A stretch of 64,000 bases of DNA from Glebionis coronaria (lineage: Eukaryota; Streptophyta; Magnoliopsida; Asterales; Asteraceae). Location of the stretch: assembly GCA_025667525.1 (NCBI GenBank), contig CM046882.1, positions 213,574,592 through 213,638,591 of the forward strand, written 5' to 3'. A program made the position numbers and the translations under genes. Shown here piece after piece: positions 9,701-21,955 of the stretch. The notes under the pieces were generated by a model that saw only the letters and a program-made list of their open reading frames with translations, ran no database searches and was not told where the DNA came from. Numbering within the stretch: the first letter of the stretch is position 1; each line of letters starts with the position of its first letter.

Positions 9701-12700
9701 CTATTCTTTCGCTTCATCTGCTAGTTCCTTAAGAGTCTCAGGCGAGAAGGTTCTCATTCCAAGCTTGTCGGTCAAAAATTCAATTCGAGCGCGATCTAAA
9801 GCCTTCGTGAAAATATCCGCCAATTGATACTCAGATCGGACAAAGTAAAGCTCGATTACTCCATTTTCCACTTTCTCCTTGATGAAATGGTAGCGAATGT
9901 CAATATGCTTCGACCGGGAGAATTGAACATTGTTGCAGCATAAGGCAATTGCACTCTTGTTGTCGCAGTACATCGGAATTTTGTTGAAACCTAGACCATA
10001 GTCTAGTTAATTGCGATCTCATCCAAAGAATTTGAGCAAAGCAACCGGACATAGCTATGTATTTTGCTTCCGTACTTGAAATTGCAGCGCTTTTCTGCCT
10101 TTTCGATGCCCAACTGATGAGTCGATCTCCTAGTAGTTGCAAAGTTCCACTCGTGCTACGCCTTGTATCTTGACAACCCGCGTGATCCGCATCTGCATAT
10201 GCCATAAGTGCAATCGAAGAGTCCTTTGAATACCAAAGTCCCCGATTAATGGTTCCTTTAAGATATCGAAAGATCTGTTTCACAGTAGCCAAATGTAACT
10301 CAGTAGGTCGAGTTTCATACCGAGCACACATACATATAGCAAACTGAAGATCAGGTCGACTAGCTGTGATATACAGAAGAGTACCGATCATTCCACGATA
10401 CAGTGTCGGATCAACGGCAACTCCATGTGGATCTTCATCAATCTTAGTTCGTTCCACCATTGGAGTATCCACGGGGTCGCAAGATTCCATCTTATATTTC
10501 TTAAGAGATTCAAGGGCATACTTGGATTGATTGATAAAGATGCCTCTGGGACTCTGAGATATCTGAAGACCTAAGAAGAATGATACCTTTCCCATCATTG
10601 ACATCTTAAACTTGGAATACATGAGTGTCCCAAACTCGTCGGATAAGGTTTGGTTCGAGGCTGCAAATATAATATCATCAACATATATTTGTACCATAAT
10701 CATATCTTTACCTCGTTTCTGAATGAACAGCGTGGGATCCACCTTGCCTTTAGCGAAGCCTTGCGTGATGAGGAATTGTGACAATAGATCATACCATGCG
10801 CGTGGAGCTTGCTTCAACCAATAGAGAGCCTTCTTAAGCTTATACACATGATTAGGATAATTAGGATTCACAAAACCATCCGGCTGTTGAACATAGACCT
10901 CTTCCTTGATTTCTCCATTAAGAAATGCCGTCTTCACATCCATCTGATAGACGATCATATTCATGTGGGCTGCATAAGCGAGGAATAGTCTAATAGCTTC
11001 CAAACGGGCAACAGGTGCAAAGGATTCCATAAAGTCGATGCCTAATAATTGCTTGTATCCACGAGCTACTAGACGAGCTTTGTTTTTTAATATTCCGCCT
11101 AACTCATCGAGTTTCACCTTGTAAACCCATTTCAAAGTGAGTAACTGCACTTGATTCGGGCATGGGACAAGTTCCCATACTTCAAGACGTATGAATTCAT
11201 TAAGTTCTTCTTGCATAGCTTCTATCCAACAGGATTGAGTAAAAGCTTGTTGCCATGTCTTAGGTTCAACTTCAGTGAGAAAAGCATCAAAATGACAAAA
11301 CATTGCATTTTCTTGTAAGTGACTTCGTGTGGATACCGGACGATTGGGGTCACCAATAATAGAATCTATAGGATGATCCTTTGTCCACTTGCTGTCATGT
11401 TCACGAATCCGTGGATTGGAGTAAACTGTAGAAGGAGCTTCCTCTGAGGTGGAAGACTCGGCTTGATTAGGGTCGGGAATTGGTACACCAAAGAATGGAA
11501 GTTCACGCATTTGAGCGAATTCCAAATCGTGATCATCATCATCCTCTTCATCATCAATAGGCATGACATGGGTAGTTGAAACATGTGTTGGTTAAGAATT
11601 ACTTGTTGATGGTATATCTTGACCAATTGTAGGCGCAGATGTATCTGATTGTGCTTCGGTTGCTGGAGCGACAATGTCGGTGACCGGAGCTATTACCTCA
11701 GGTTCTGGAGCAACAATACTTGGAGGAGTAAAGAATTCATCAAAGAACGGTTGAAAAAACGTATCCCATTCAGTCCTAGAAGGTGGTGTAAATGATGATG
11801 AAGTAGGGTTGTTTGGGACAAGACCAGAACTAATGTTACTGGGTCCCATTTCATGAAGTGCAGGTTCAGAGCTGCTTTGCTCAGAATCCATTGCTGTCAG
11901 CTCATCAAAATCAACATTCATAGTTTCAAGGATCTTGCGAGAGTTACGGTTGTAGATTCGGTATGCCTTCTTTGCGGGTGCGTAACCAATGAAAATACCA
12001 ACATCAGTCTTTGGTTGATGTTTTCCCAAATTGTCACCATCATTATTTAGATAGCAAAGAGAACCAAATACATGAAGATATGATAAATCTGGTACTTTTC
12101 CATGGAGAAGCTCATAAGGTGTTTTACGATGGCGTTTACGAATTAGTGACCGGTTTTGGGTGTAGACTGCTGTAGATACTGCTTCTACCCATAAAAACAA
12201 TGGAGCCTTTGCGTAAATTAACATCGTTCGAGCATCTTCCATAAGTGTGCGATTTCGCCTTTCAACGACACCATTTTGTTGTGGAGTGCGTGCAACGGAT
12301 GTTTCATGAGAGATGCCAACTTCTATAATAATCACGCAAGATTTGATTCACAAATTCGGTTCCATTATCTGTACGAATGCGTCGGACAGTAGTGTTGAGA
12401 CGCACTTGAATCATCTTGAGAAATCCGATGATGAATTTAGGTGCCTCATTTTTTGCTTTAAGAAATTTCACCCATGTAAACCGAGAGTAATCATCGACAA
12501 TGACGAGGATGTACTTTTTACCACTAAGACTTTCAACACGCATTGGCCCACAAAGATCCATATGCAACAGATAAAGTTTCTCTTGGTTGGTGTCTTCCGT
12601 CTTGGGTTTGTAAGATTTCTTAGTGCTTTTCCCCATTGTACACGCATGACACAAATGATCCTTGTGAAATGATAGTTTAGGAAGACCACGAACAAGTTCG

Positions 12701-13167
12701 TTTTTCGCCAAGTGATTAATAGCGTCAAAGTTAAGATGAGATAACCGTCGATGCCATAACCATGACTTAGTCTTCGATGCTTTGGAGAGAAGACATACGG
12801 GAGAAGCGGCCATCATATCTTGTAGAGACAAAGTATACAAATTATTCCCTCGAGTACCTTTCAATAAATCAACCCCTTCCAAATTACGAATGAAGCAGGT
12901 ATGCTCTCGAAAAGCAACTTCTAGGTTTGCATCACAAAATTGTCCCACAGAAAATAAGTTGTGACCGAGACCTTCCATATAATACACTCTTGAAATAATA
13001 ACATTCCCAATATGATATTCACCATAACCCATTATCTTTGCAATATGATCATTTCCAAATCGAACCGTACCAAGAAACTTGCTGACGAAATTTCTGAGCT
13101 GAGAGCGATCTCCGGTCATATGCTTGGAGCAACCAGAGTCCAAATACCAGAGAACAATTTGGACCAC
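9701..13167 (-). pseudogene. E3 copia pol (protease part, integrase, RT, RNase H), broken
   Basis: Reading from 13,167 down: WYLDSGCSKHMTG (protease active site), GAG-pre-integrase (WHRRLSHLNFDAI with CHAC), and integrase with Asp in HMDLCGP, Asp in RTDNGTEF and Glu in NGVVERRN. Then comes RT ([34 protein letters not shown]) and RNase H (ADADHAGC, ending YHFIKEK...LADIFTKAL). Damage seen: a frameshift near 12,320, an in-frame TAA near 11,592-11,594 and a frameshift near 10,000 that splits the RNase H end into another frame. Usual copia gag sequence is missing upstream. RT copies RNA to cDNA, integrase inserts it; neither could be made intact from this copy. Confidence 0.85.
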
Positions 13168-13310
13168 CTGTTTTCAACAACAACAACAGTAGAAAGTGCA
13201 TTGGAAACTATTGGTTCCGGAGTGTTAGAAGATACATATAAAATATTATCAGAATAAAGCAGGTATTGCTAACAAGAGAGGTTCACAGCCTAGCCGTCCA
13301 GCTATCACTG

Positions 13311-13383
13311 GTATTCAATCTTACGATTATCAGCATTGTCCTTTGTACCCTATTATAATGACTTATGTAAAATGTTTTATCAG
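13311..13383 (+). other. Putative gag intron 3 (73 bp)
   Basis: GTATTCAATC to TGTTTTATCAG, strongly AT-rich. Splicing joins ...PAIT to GSQPARAP and leads straight into the zinc knuckle. Unspliced, the frame from the first gag half does not reach the knuckle. Confidence 0.65.
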
Positions 13384-14836
13384 GTTCTCAGCCAGCCAGA
13401 GCACCTGCTGGAGGATATACTCATCATCTTTGCTCTACTTGCCACCGTAGGCACCCAGGGCCATGGCGTCGTAACACTGACGCATGCTTCAAGTGTGGTC
13501 TTCCTGGCCATATCATGAAGGATTGTTGTAAGGGAGAGATGGAGGGCACATCGGGACATGTTGATACCAAGCCGCCTCCTACCACTGGGCGTGTCTACAC
13601 GACATCTCGAGACCAGGCCAACAAGTCTACAGGTACCATCACTAGAATCTTGTATATGTATGGTCAAGCTGCGTGTGTTCTTTTCGATACAGGTGCTACT
13701 CACTCGGTCATTTCTATTGCTTATGCTAAGAACATTAGGATGCTCCCCATGCCACTAGAGAATAGACTTACTATTTCCACGCCTTTGAGGGACTCTGTAT
13801 TAATCACCCATGTATACAAGAGTCTTCCCCTAGAATTTGACGATAAGGTTCGTCCTGTTGACGCACTTCTGCTGGACATGAATGACTTTGACATGATTTT
13901 GGGCATGGATTGGCTATCCAAGCATCATGCTACCGTAGACTGCCATTCATATCGAGTTATATTCGATGATTTTAATGCACCATGATACATTCATAACGGG
14001 TTCGTACCCAGACGGTCTGTACAAATCATATCTACCCTGTAAGCGCGTGCACTACTGTCACATGGCTGCGAGGGTTATCTAGCTACGGTTCACGACACGG
14101 ATGATGAATCTCCATCAATTCAGGATCAATCAATAGTGTCGGAATTCCAAGATGTATTTCCAACAGAACTTCCGGGCATACCACATGCACGAGAAGTGGA
14201 ATTCAATATCGAGCTTATTCAAGGAGCTGAACCGATCTCCAAGGCTCTTTATAGAATGGCTCCCATAAAGCTGAAGGAGCTGAAGGATCAACTGCAAGAA
14301 CTTCTTGAAAGAGGTTTCATTCGACCGAGCGCATCCTCATGGGGCGCACAGGTTCTATTTGTTAAGAAGAAGGACAGCATTATGCGTCTTTGCATAGACT
14401 ATCGCGAGCTCAACAAGATTACTATCTGGAATAGGTATCCAATGTCGCGTATAGACGATTTGTTTGACCAACTCCAAGGGGCCAAACACTTCCCCAAGAT
14501 TGATCTTAGGTCAGGCTACCATCAGCTACGGGTTAAGGAGCATGACATCGCCAAGACTGCTTTTCGTACCGGCTATGGCCACTACGAGTTTGTAGTTATG
14601 CCATTCGGCCTGACAAATGCTCCAGCAGTGTTCATGGACTTGATGAATAGAATCTTCCATAAATTTCTGGAAAAGTTAGTCATTGTCTTCATCGATGACA
14701 TCCTGATTTTCTCAAAGTCCAAGGAGGAACACAAAAACCATCTTCGTACAGTACTACAGATTCTTCGCCAGAAGCAGCTGTATGCTAAATTCTCCAAGTG
14801 TGAGTTCTGGTTAGACAAAGTGGCATTCCTAGGTCA

Positions 14837-14841
14837 CACTG
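14837..14841. other. E4 target-site duplication, left copy (CACTG)
   Basis: CACTG precedes the 5' LTR and CATTG (27,153-27,157) follows the 3' LTR. With one copy removed the chromovirus RT frame reads straight through, so the pair marks a simple insertion with one later base change. Confidence 0.75.
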
Positions 14842-15586
14842 TGTTGGGAATCTAAGCTTGTTAGATTCCCTGATCATAGATTTAAACATAATTAAGCTGT
14901 TAGATAGTCCCTTGCCTGTGCCTAGGAGGCAGGCAAGTATCGTAAGACTTACATAGATCCGAGTCTCTATGAGCAACCTCAGAGGAGTCCATGTCAGAGA
15001 CATTGTCAAGGAAGTCAAAGATTACATGAAGTCATACTCATTGGCTGTGATGGATAACAGCCAAGATGTATCAGGGACTCTGAGGGGTTGAGGGTTAACA
15101 GGGGTGGCAATACCCTGTTAACACTCAGCACACTTTGGACATGCCATTTATGTGTACGAGACTATGAAGAAAAAGGAAACTCTTTTGACAACTGTTTCCT
15201 TAAAGCATAATGGCAGACTACCAAGAATAGAAGAGCATCATGTGACTGATGTCTGAAAAGTGAAAGTCTTGTGTAGTCACCATCAAGTACTATTTAGGTC
15301 AAACTCGTATCACTATAAATAGGATGTGTATCCATGCATTAATGTTCAACACTTTGAGTATATTCATAACATTATTGCTTAGAACTTATAGAATCAAACA
15401 GCTACGACTGTATTCATAAGTTAGGGTTTATAGTTGTTCAAAGTGTGCACAACACATTGTCATCAAACGGTGTTATCCATAACACTTGTAATTCTTTATT
15501 ATACAATAATAAGATTACATTTGAAAAGTAATACCTTGTGTTGATTAGTTACGTTTAGGGTTTCTAGCATTGATTAGGGACTTTCA
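14842..15586 (+). repeat. E4 5' LTR
   Basis: TGTTGGGAATCTAAG...GGGACTTTCA, 745 bp, TG...CA ends. A TATA box ACTATAAATAGG is near 15,313, about 275 bp before the LTR end. The beginning contains a short inverted repeat GGGAATCTAAGC / GCTTGTTAGATTCCC. Confidence 0.92.
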
Positions 15587-15588
15587 AT

Positions 15589-15600
15589 TGGTATCAGAGC
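15589..15600 (+). promoter_or_regulatory. E4 primer-binding site (initiator tRNA-Met)
   Basis: TGGTATCAGAGC starts two bases after the 5' LTR. It is the standard complement of the 3' end of plant initiator Met tRNA, used to start minus-strand cDNA. Confidence 0.9.
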
Positions 15601-15660
15601 CGTGTTTGATATTAAAACCTTCAAGAAACATCGTTCTCAGTTTTATAATCAAGATCCACT

Positions 15661-18187
15661 ATGCCAGAAACTTCTAACCCACCACATTCACCTTCTACAA
15701 CACCATCTTCACCAAGACTCAACCCTCCTTCCAATGACGATGATCTACCCCAACTTCTTGACTCAAGAGGTGGATCACATGTCACAAGTGTACCAGTCTT
15801 TGATGAAGAAGATTTTGCCAGTTGGAAGAGTCAATTTCTTGTGTATCTCGATGAACTTGAACCATTTCTTCTAGAAATTTTAGAAAATGGTCCTTATATT
15901 CCCATGGCGCTTACCTCCACTGAAGAAAACCCTCTTCCCAAACCTCTCAAACAATGGACTCCAGCTGATAGAAAATTGGCAAACCAAGATAACCGTCTCA
16001 AAAGCATCATGATATCCTATCTTCCCAAAAATATCATGAAGTCTGTCATTCAGTGTCCTACAGCCAAGCAAATGTGGACAGACCTCATCCTTGGCCATGA
16101 AGGACCCTCTAAAACAAGAGAGACAAAGATTCAGGCACTCAGACTTCAGTTCAATGCCTTCAAGTCACTTGAAGGTGAAAAGGTTCAACAAACCTATACA
16201 AGGCTGAAGATTCTTCTCAATGACCTAGCAATGAATGATGTCACCATTGGTCAAGCTGAGATTAATGCCACATTTGTCAACAGCCTTCCAAGAAAGTGGC
16301 TGACTATGAATCAGACTCAGAGAGCTAATAACTCAATCAAGAATGACACCTTAGCTCAGCTTTATGGAAAGTATAATTATGAAGAATGGCTGATTGATAC
16401 TATTTACAAGTCAGAGACTGAAAGATTTGTAGTTCAAGGAGCATCTTCCAAAGCCTTGATCTCTGCACCACATCCTCATGACAACGACTCTGATGTTGAA
16501 GAAGACACCCGCAGCAGCCAAGAGTTCTTGACAGACCTTAATGCAGAGTTTCATGAAAGAGCCTTGCTAGCCAACCAAAGAAGATTCTTCAAAAGATCAT
16601 GAAGAATAGGATCAGCTAGTAAACAAACTTACAAGTCCAAAGAAACTTGATTTGCCTGTGGAAAGCTTGGACACTTCCAAAAAGACTGTCCTTCCACCAA
16701 GACATCCTCACCCTCCTATCCATCATTACAAGTTCAAACAACACAACAACTCATCTCTCTAATCCAATTCATCAGACAATGAGAAGAAGGATTACAAAAA
16801 TAAGTACAAGGCACTTAAAGCTGAGTTAGAACAGATGAATTTGAAGCTTGAAGCTCTGTCTAAGAAGAAGGGTGGTGATAAAAAGACAGAAAAAGGGTTG
16901 GTAGCTGAAGCTTATGATTAGAATGATGAGCCACTAACTTCAGATGAGGAAGATACTACAAGAGTCAGGGCTTTCATGGCTATAGCTGAGGATGAACCAG
17001 CTGTTGGAAAAGGTGATGCAAGATCAGGACAATGGGTTGACATCAAAATGAAAAAGGTACACAGGCTTTTATCTATGTCTCATAGTGATGAACGCAAGCA
17101 TGTCCTTGATTACACCATTGTTGACTTACACTTTGTTGAGGAACAAAGAAAGAACCTACTTGATAAGTTTCACTCTGCTAAAACTGAAATGCTAAATGCT
17201 AAATCTGAATGTGAAACTCTCAGACGGGTTAATTTAGAGAAAATATCCCTGCAAAATGAAGTCACTAGGTTAACCTTGAAAAACATTGCCTTAAATGATC
17301 AAGTTTCTGAATTAAACAAGGTTATTGAAAAGTGGCTGTATGCTAGTTTCACTATAGATCAATTGCTTAATGATGAACTGCCTGCTGACATTAAAAGGGA
17401 TATATCTGCTAAGAAAAATAAGCTGAGAATTCTCACCAAACCCAAAGACATTGTCTTCAAATCTATAGAGACTATTCATATGTCAGATACCGCTTTGACT
17501 AATGACCCTGTCTCTGAAGATGTGGCTGAGTTACCACCTTTGCCCAAACTCTCTGGAGTTGAACCTAGCAGTTCCTTATGAGCTGCTAAGGGTGAACTTA
17601 GAACAGATGTTGAGAAACCACCAGCTAAAGTTTTTAATGTGCCAGCTAGACAATCTGGTAAACAAGTTGCTTTTAAGCCTGTCTCAACCAAAGTTTTGAA
17701 TAAGGTTGACCCTTCCACTAAAGAACGCTTGTTGTCTCTAATGAAAGAAGTATAACTCTTGAAACAACACATTAAGCCTTCCGCTGAATGCTCTACTTCT
17801 CATGAACCTAAGTCTGTCCTAGGTGAACCCAAAGGGGAAAGGTTAATCAAACCTTATTGCAATATATGTAAAAACTCTCACCACATGACCTTAGATCATG
17901 ATAGACATATGGCAGTTAAGAGAGCTCAGACACCCTCTAGGGATAGACCACAGGGTTCCAAAAGACAACAGGGAAACTATAGACCTTATCCTCCCTGTAA
18001 ATTTTGTGGATTCACAGACCATCACTCAAACGAGTGTGGTGACTTCCCTGGGTGTGATATATGTGGAAGTTTTACCCATGAAACAGTGAATTGTCCCTCC
18101 CAACGCCAAAAGTTCTACAGGAACACAAGAATTGCTAATCAGCAATTCAGGGAACCCACTGGAAAGTGGGTTCACCATAGGAACTAA
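15661..18187 (+). pseudogene. E4 Sirevirus-like gag, broken
   Basis: Starts at the ATG 15,661 (MPETSNPPHSPS). A UBN2/copia-type capsid region runs to about 16,560 (FASWKSQFLVYLDE, MWTDLILGHEG, LRLQFNAFKSLEGE). A TGA at 16,600 and another near 16,648 follow; the second replaces the first Cys of the zinc knuckle (FACGKLGHFQKDC remains). After a frame change comes 16,976-17,581, a Leu/Lys/Glu-rich predicted coiled coil (GQWVDIKMKKVH, then LHFVEEQRKNLL). Then 17,759-18,187 holds three more Cys/His groups: CNICKNSHHMTLDH, CKFCGFTDHHSNEC and CDICGSFTHETVNC. Gag would package RNA. The long C-terminal extension with extra zinc motifs is typical of Sirevirus gag. Confidence 0.8.
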
Positions 18188-18204
18188 CCTGTTTCTATGT
18201 ATAT

Positions 18205-21200
18205 GTGCAGAAATATCTCAAGGAATCGGTATGGTATCTAGACAGTGGCTGTTCTAGACACATGACAGGGATTCAACAATACCTGCACAGATACTCAAAA
18301 GAGCCTGGTCCTAAAGTGGTGTTTGGAGATAACTCTTCAGGTGACACAGAGGGATACGGCTCAGTGAACTGCAATGGGATAACGTTTACCAGGGTTGCAT
18401 ATGTGAATGGTCTTAAACACAATCTTATTAGCATCAGCCAATTGTGTGATGCTGACTACAAGGTTTTGTTTACTAAGACTCAGGGAACCATACTCAATAA
18501 AAATAATGATGTTGTGCTTATTGTACCTAGAAGGAGAGATGTTTATGTCATCAACATGGCTGTTTGCTCTGAAGACAGCTCAAATTGTTTTCTTGCTAAA
18601 GCCTCTGAAAGTGTCAATTGGCTGTGGCACAAAAGACTGTCTCATCTCAACTTCAAGAACATCAACAAGATAGCCACACAAAACCTGGTTGCTGGTCTAC
18701 CTTCAGTGATGTTTTCCAAAGACAAGACTTGTTTTGCCAGTGTCAAAGGAAAGCATCACAGGTCTTCATTCATGACTAGGAAATCATTCTTTATTGACAA
18801 GTGCTTACATCTCCTTCACATGGATTTGTTTGGGCCTGTCAAACCTCAGACCATTAATCTCAACAAATACAACTTTGTCATAGTTGATGAGTTTTCAAGA
18901 TACACATGGGTGTTCTTCCTCAGAAGGAAAAGTGATGCAGCTGATACCATCATGTCCTTCATCAGATAGGTTGAAAATATGAATGATGTTAGAGTCAAAG
19001 CTCTAAGAAGTGATAATGGTACTGAATTCAAGAATCATCAACTTGAATCTTTTTGTGATGAAAAAGGTATTTCACAAAACTTCTCTTCAGTTGGCACCCC
19101 TGAACAAAATGGTGTGGCTGAAAGAAGAAACAGGACTTTGATTGAAGCAGCCAGAACTATGTTGAATGGTGCAGCCTTACCAAAGTAATTTTGGGGAGAA
19201 GCTGTTCACACTGCCTGCTACACACAAAACAGATCAATCATTGTCAAAAGACATGGTAAAACTTCCTATGAAGTTTTCAGAAAAAGATCTCCAGATGTCA
19301 GCTATTTTCATGTTTTTGGATGCCCTGTGTTCATTTATAACTACAGGGATAAACTTGGAAAATTTGATGAAAAAGCTGATGATGGTTTCTTCTTGGGATA
19401 CTCTCCAACAACCAAAGCCTTCAGAGTATTTAACACTAGAAGACAAGAAGTAGAAGAAACCTTTCATGTCAGATTCAATGAAGATGATGAAGTCATACAG
19501 AGAACAGGAACAGAGGGTGATGAAATTGATTTTAATGAAAATGTGTCTTTACCAAGTGATGAATTCTCAGAACCAAGACCTACCAGTCATCACCTTCATC
19601 ACTCCAACACTCTCACTCCTTATGTTCCTGCCTTTGACCCTCTGTCTACTCACAACATAGAAGTTCCTACCTCTCAGGAACTTGATGTAGAAGAACCACA
19701 GACCTCTGGTAGTCCTTCTTCCTCTACTGCTATTGATGACTCACCAATTCTTCAAATCCCTGAAGAATATCCTTCTGTTAATGAAGTTGTACCTCTTGAT
19801 ATGGCTGAAGAAAACTCTGACACTGAAGTAGTCTTTGAAGAAAGCCCTCCTAGCCAGCAGGATGAAACTCAAATTGTACCAGCTGTCCCCACAAGTGTTC
19901 CTGTCCTTGAGTCCCCAGCTCCTCAAAATAAGTGGTCAAGAGATCAACACATTCTTCTTGTCAACATTATTGGGGAACCTAATGCAGGGGTTACTACTAG
20001 ACAGCGAATTCATGACTCAGATTCTGCCTCAGCCAATGAATGTCTCTTTGCTGAATTTCTCTCACAAATTGAACCGAAGAGAGTAGCTGAGGCTCTTGTA
20101 GAAGAAGGATGGGTAGCTGCTATGCAAGAAGAAATCAATCAGTTCAAAAGGAACAAAGTATGGACACTAGTGCCAGCTCCACCTGGAAAGAATATCACAG
20201 GTACTAGATGGATCTATAGAAATAAAATGGATGAAAAGGAACATCATCAGAAACAAGGCCAGGCTGGTGGCACAGGGGTATACTCAGACTGAAGGAACTG
20301 ATTATGATGAAACATTTGCTCCTGTTGCACGACTTGAAGCCATCAGAATCTTCCTGGCTTATGCTGCCTATATGAACTTGACTGTGTATCAGATGGATGT
20401 TAAGAGTGCATTCCTCAATGGAGATTTGGCTGAGGAAGTGTATGTTGAACAACCTGAAGGATTTGAGAACAACAAGTTTCCCAACCATGTGTACAGATTT
20501 CACAAAGCCATGTATGGGCTGAAACAAGCTCCAAGAGCATGGTATGAAACTCTTTCTAATTTCTTAACTGAAAATAAATTTGTCAGGGGTTCTATTGATA
20601 AAACACTCTTTACCTTCAAGGATAAGAGTGATTTCATCATTGGGCAGATTTATGTGGATGATATCATCTTTGGGTAAACAAATGTCAATCTTAGTAAACG
20701 ATTTGCTAAATTAATGACCAAGAAATATGAGATGAGTATGATGGGTGAATTAACTTACTTTTTGGGTTTTCAAATTAAACAATGTCCTAAGGGAATTTCA
20801 ATTTGTCAAGCAAAGTATGTTAAGGATTTACTTAAAAATATGACTTAGCTGATTGTGCATCAGTGAAATGCCACATGCTTCCACCCAACAACTTGGGCCC
20901 TGACGAGTCAGGGATCTCTGTTAATGAGACTTTATATAGAGGCATGATTGAGTCACTCATGTGTCTAAAAGCTAGTCGTTCTGATATCCAATTCTCCACA
21001 TGTCTCTGTGCAAGGTACCAAGCTAACCCAAAAGAATCCCATCTAGTGGATGTTAAGAAAATTTTCAGGTATCTCAAAGGAACACCATCCCTAGGTCTAT
21101 GGTATCCCAAGGAATCAGGCTTTGATCTCAAGGCCTATTCAGATTCAGACTATGCTGGATGCTGCATTGACAGGAAAAGCACCTCAGGCAGCTGTCAAAT

Positions 21201-21606
21201 CCTAGGAGGAAAATTGGTTGGATGGAGTGCTAAGAAGCAAAACTATGTGGCTATGTCTTCAGCTGAAGAAGAATACGTCGCTACAGCCAGCTGTTGTGCT
21301 CAGGTGCTCTGGATGAAAAGTCAATTGGCTGACTATGAAATTTTATATGACAAAGTGCCAATCTTTTGTGACAACACCAGCGCCATTGCCATCTCCAACA
21401 ACCCTGTTCTTCACTCTCGTACCAAACACATTGATATCAGGTATCATTTTATCAGGGATCATATAATGAAGGGAGATATTGAGCTGCACTTTGTTCCCAC
21501 AGAGCTGCAACTAGCAGATATTTTCACAAAGCCTTTGGCTGAACCTTCGTTCAACAGGCTAGTTGTTGAGCTAGGGATGCTCAATATCTCAAAGCCTGTG
21601 GCTTGA
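18205..21606 (+). pseudogene. E4 copia pol (PR-IN-RT-RH), broken
   Basis: Protease WYLDSGCSRHMTG; GAG-pre-integrase LWHKRLSHLNF; integrase Asp in HMDLFGP, Asp in RSDNGTEF and Glu in NGVAERRN. RT has [28 protein letters not shown] and IYVDDIIFG; RNase H has YSDSDYAGC and ends YHFIRDH...LADIFTKPL. Damage seen: TAG at 18,967, TAA at 19,186, a frameshift near 20,235, TAA at 20,675 directly after IIFG, and a frameshift near 20,845 just past a TAG. All catalytic residues are still readable, so decay is recent relative to E3. Stop at 21,604-21,606. Confidence 0.9.
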
Positions 21607-21955
21607 TATTAAATGTGTTCATTAAATGAATGATTCTATATTAAATGTTTTTCACATGAAACTAGGTAGTTACTTTCCAAGTAAATGCAAAAAACATTCT
21701 CAAATATTTAATCATTTATTTTTCGAATAACGAGGAGACAAATAAGTTTTGAAAGGTCAAGGGACCCACATGAGCAGTCATTTTCCCACTTTGCATTAAA
21801 TGCGGTTGAATAAATGTTTACTTATTTGAATATATATATTGTCTCTCGTCTCTCCTCACCCACCACTATTCTCATTTCACAAATCTATTTCTCTCTCTAA
21901 GTTCTTCTCTATCTTAAACCATCCTCCATTTTCTTTCACCTTCGACCTTGAATCC
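21607..21955 (+). other. E4 intergenic spacer between pol and extra gene
   Basis: About 350 AT-rich bases with no ORF. It contains TATATATATT at about 21,831-21,840 and a CT-rich stretch (21,841-21,935) just before the next ATG. This looks like a promoter or leader for the downstream gene, but that is inference. Confidence 0.4.

Larger units (their letters stand above)
6503..13247 (-). mobile_element. E3: Sirevirus-like Ty1/copia element, 5'-truncated
   Basis: Read on the minus strand: part of protease, GAG-pre-integrase, integrase, RT and RNase H (13,167-9,701), a 2.8-kb non-coding tail, polypurine tract and a 337-bp 3' LTR (6,839-6,503). Gag, primer-binding site and 5' LTR are absent; the element ends abruptly near 13,247. 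Flanks ACCAG (6,498-6,502) and ATCAG (13,248-13,252) could be a target duplication with one change, and the chromovirus gag frame continues directly after the second. Sirevirus assignment follows from RT style and several AGGGGGAG tracts upstream of the 3' LTR. Confidence 0.75.
13253..14841 (+). pseudogene. Chromovirus gag end, protease and RT (first part)
   Basis: The frame resumes after E3 with NKAGIANKRGSQ. Removing a third short intron (13,311-13,383) joins it to a zinc knuckle CFKCGLPGHIMKDC. The protease follows with LFDTGATHSVIS (active-site DTG) and DMILGMDWL. Two in-frame stops, TGA at 13,983 and TAA near 14,040, precede the RT. RT runs 14,136-14,841 with [24 protein letters not shown] and the catalytic VFIDDIL. 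It is cut at FLGH by the E4 insertion and continues at 27,153 in the same frame. The stop at 14,040 falls in the protease-RT linker, so the polyprotein is dead even without the insertions. Confidence 0.85.

Noticed and set aside
18846..19031. Minus-strand ORFs opposite E4 and E3 pol
   Set aside because: They mirror real plus- or minus-strand reading frames and carry no motifs.
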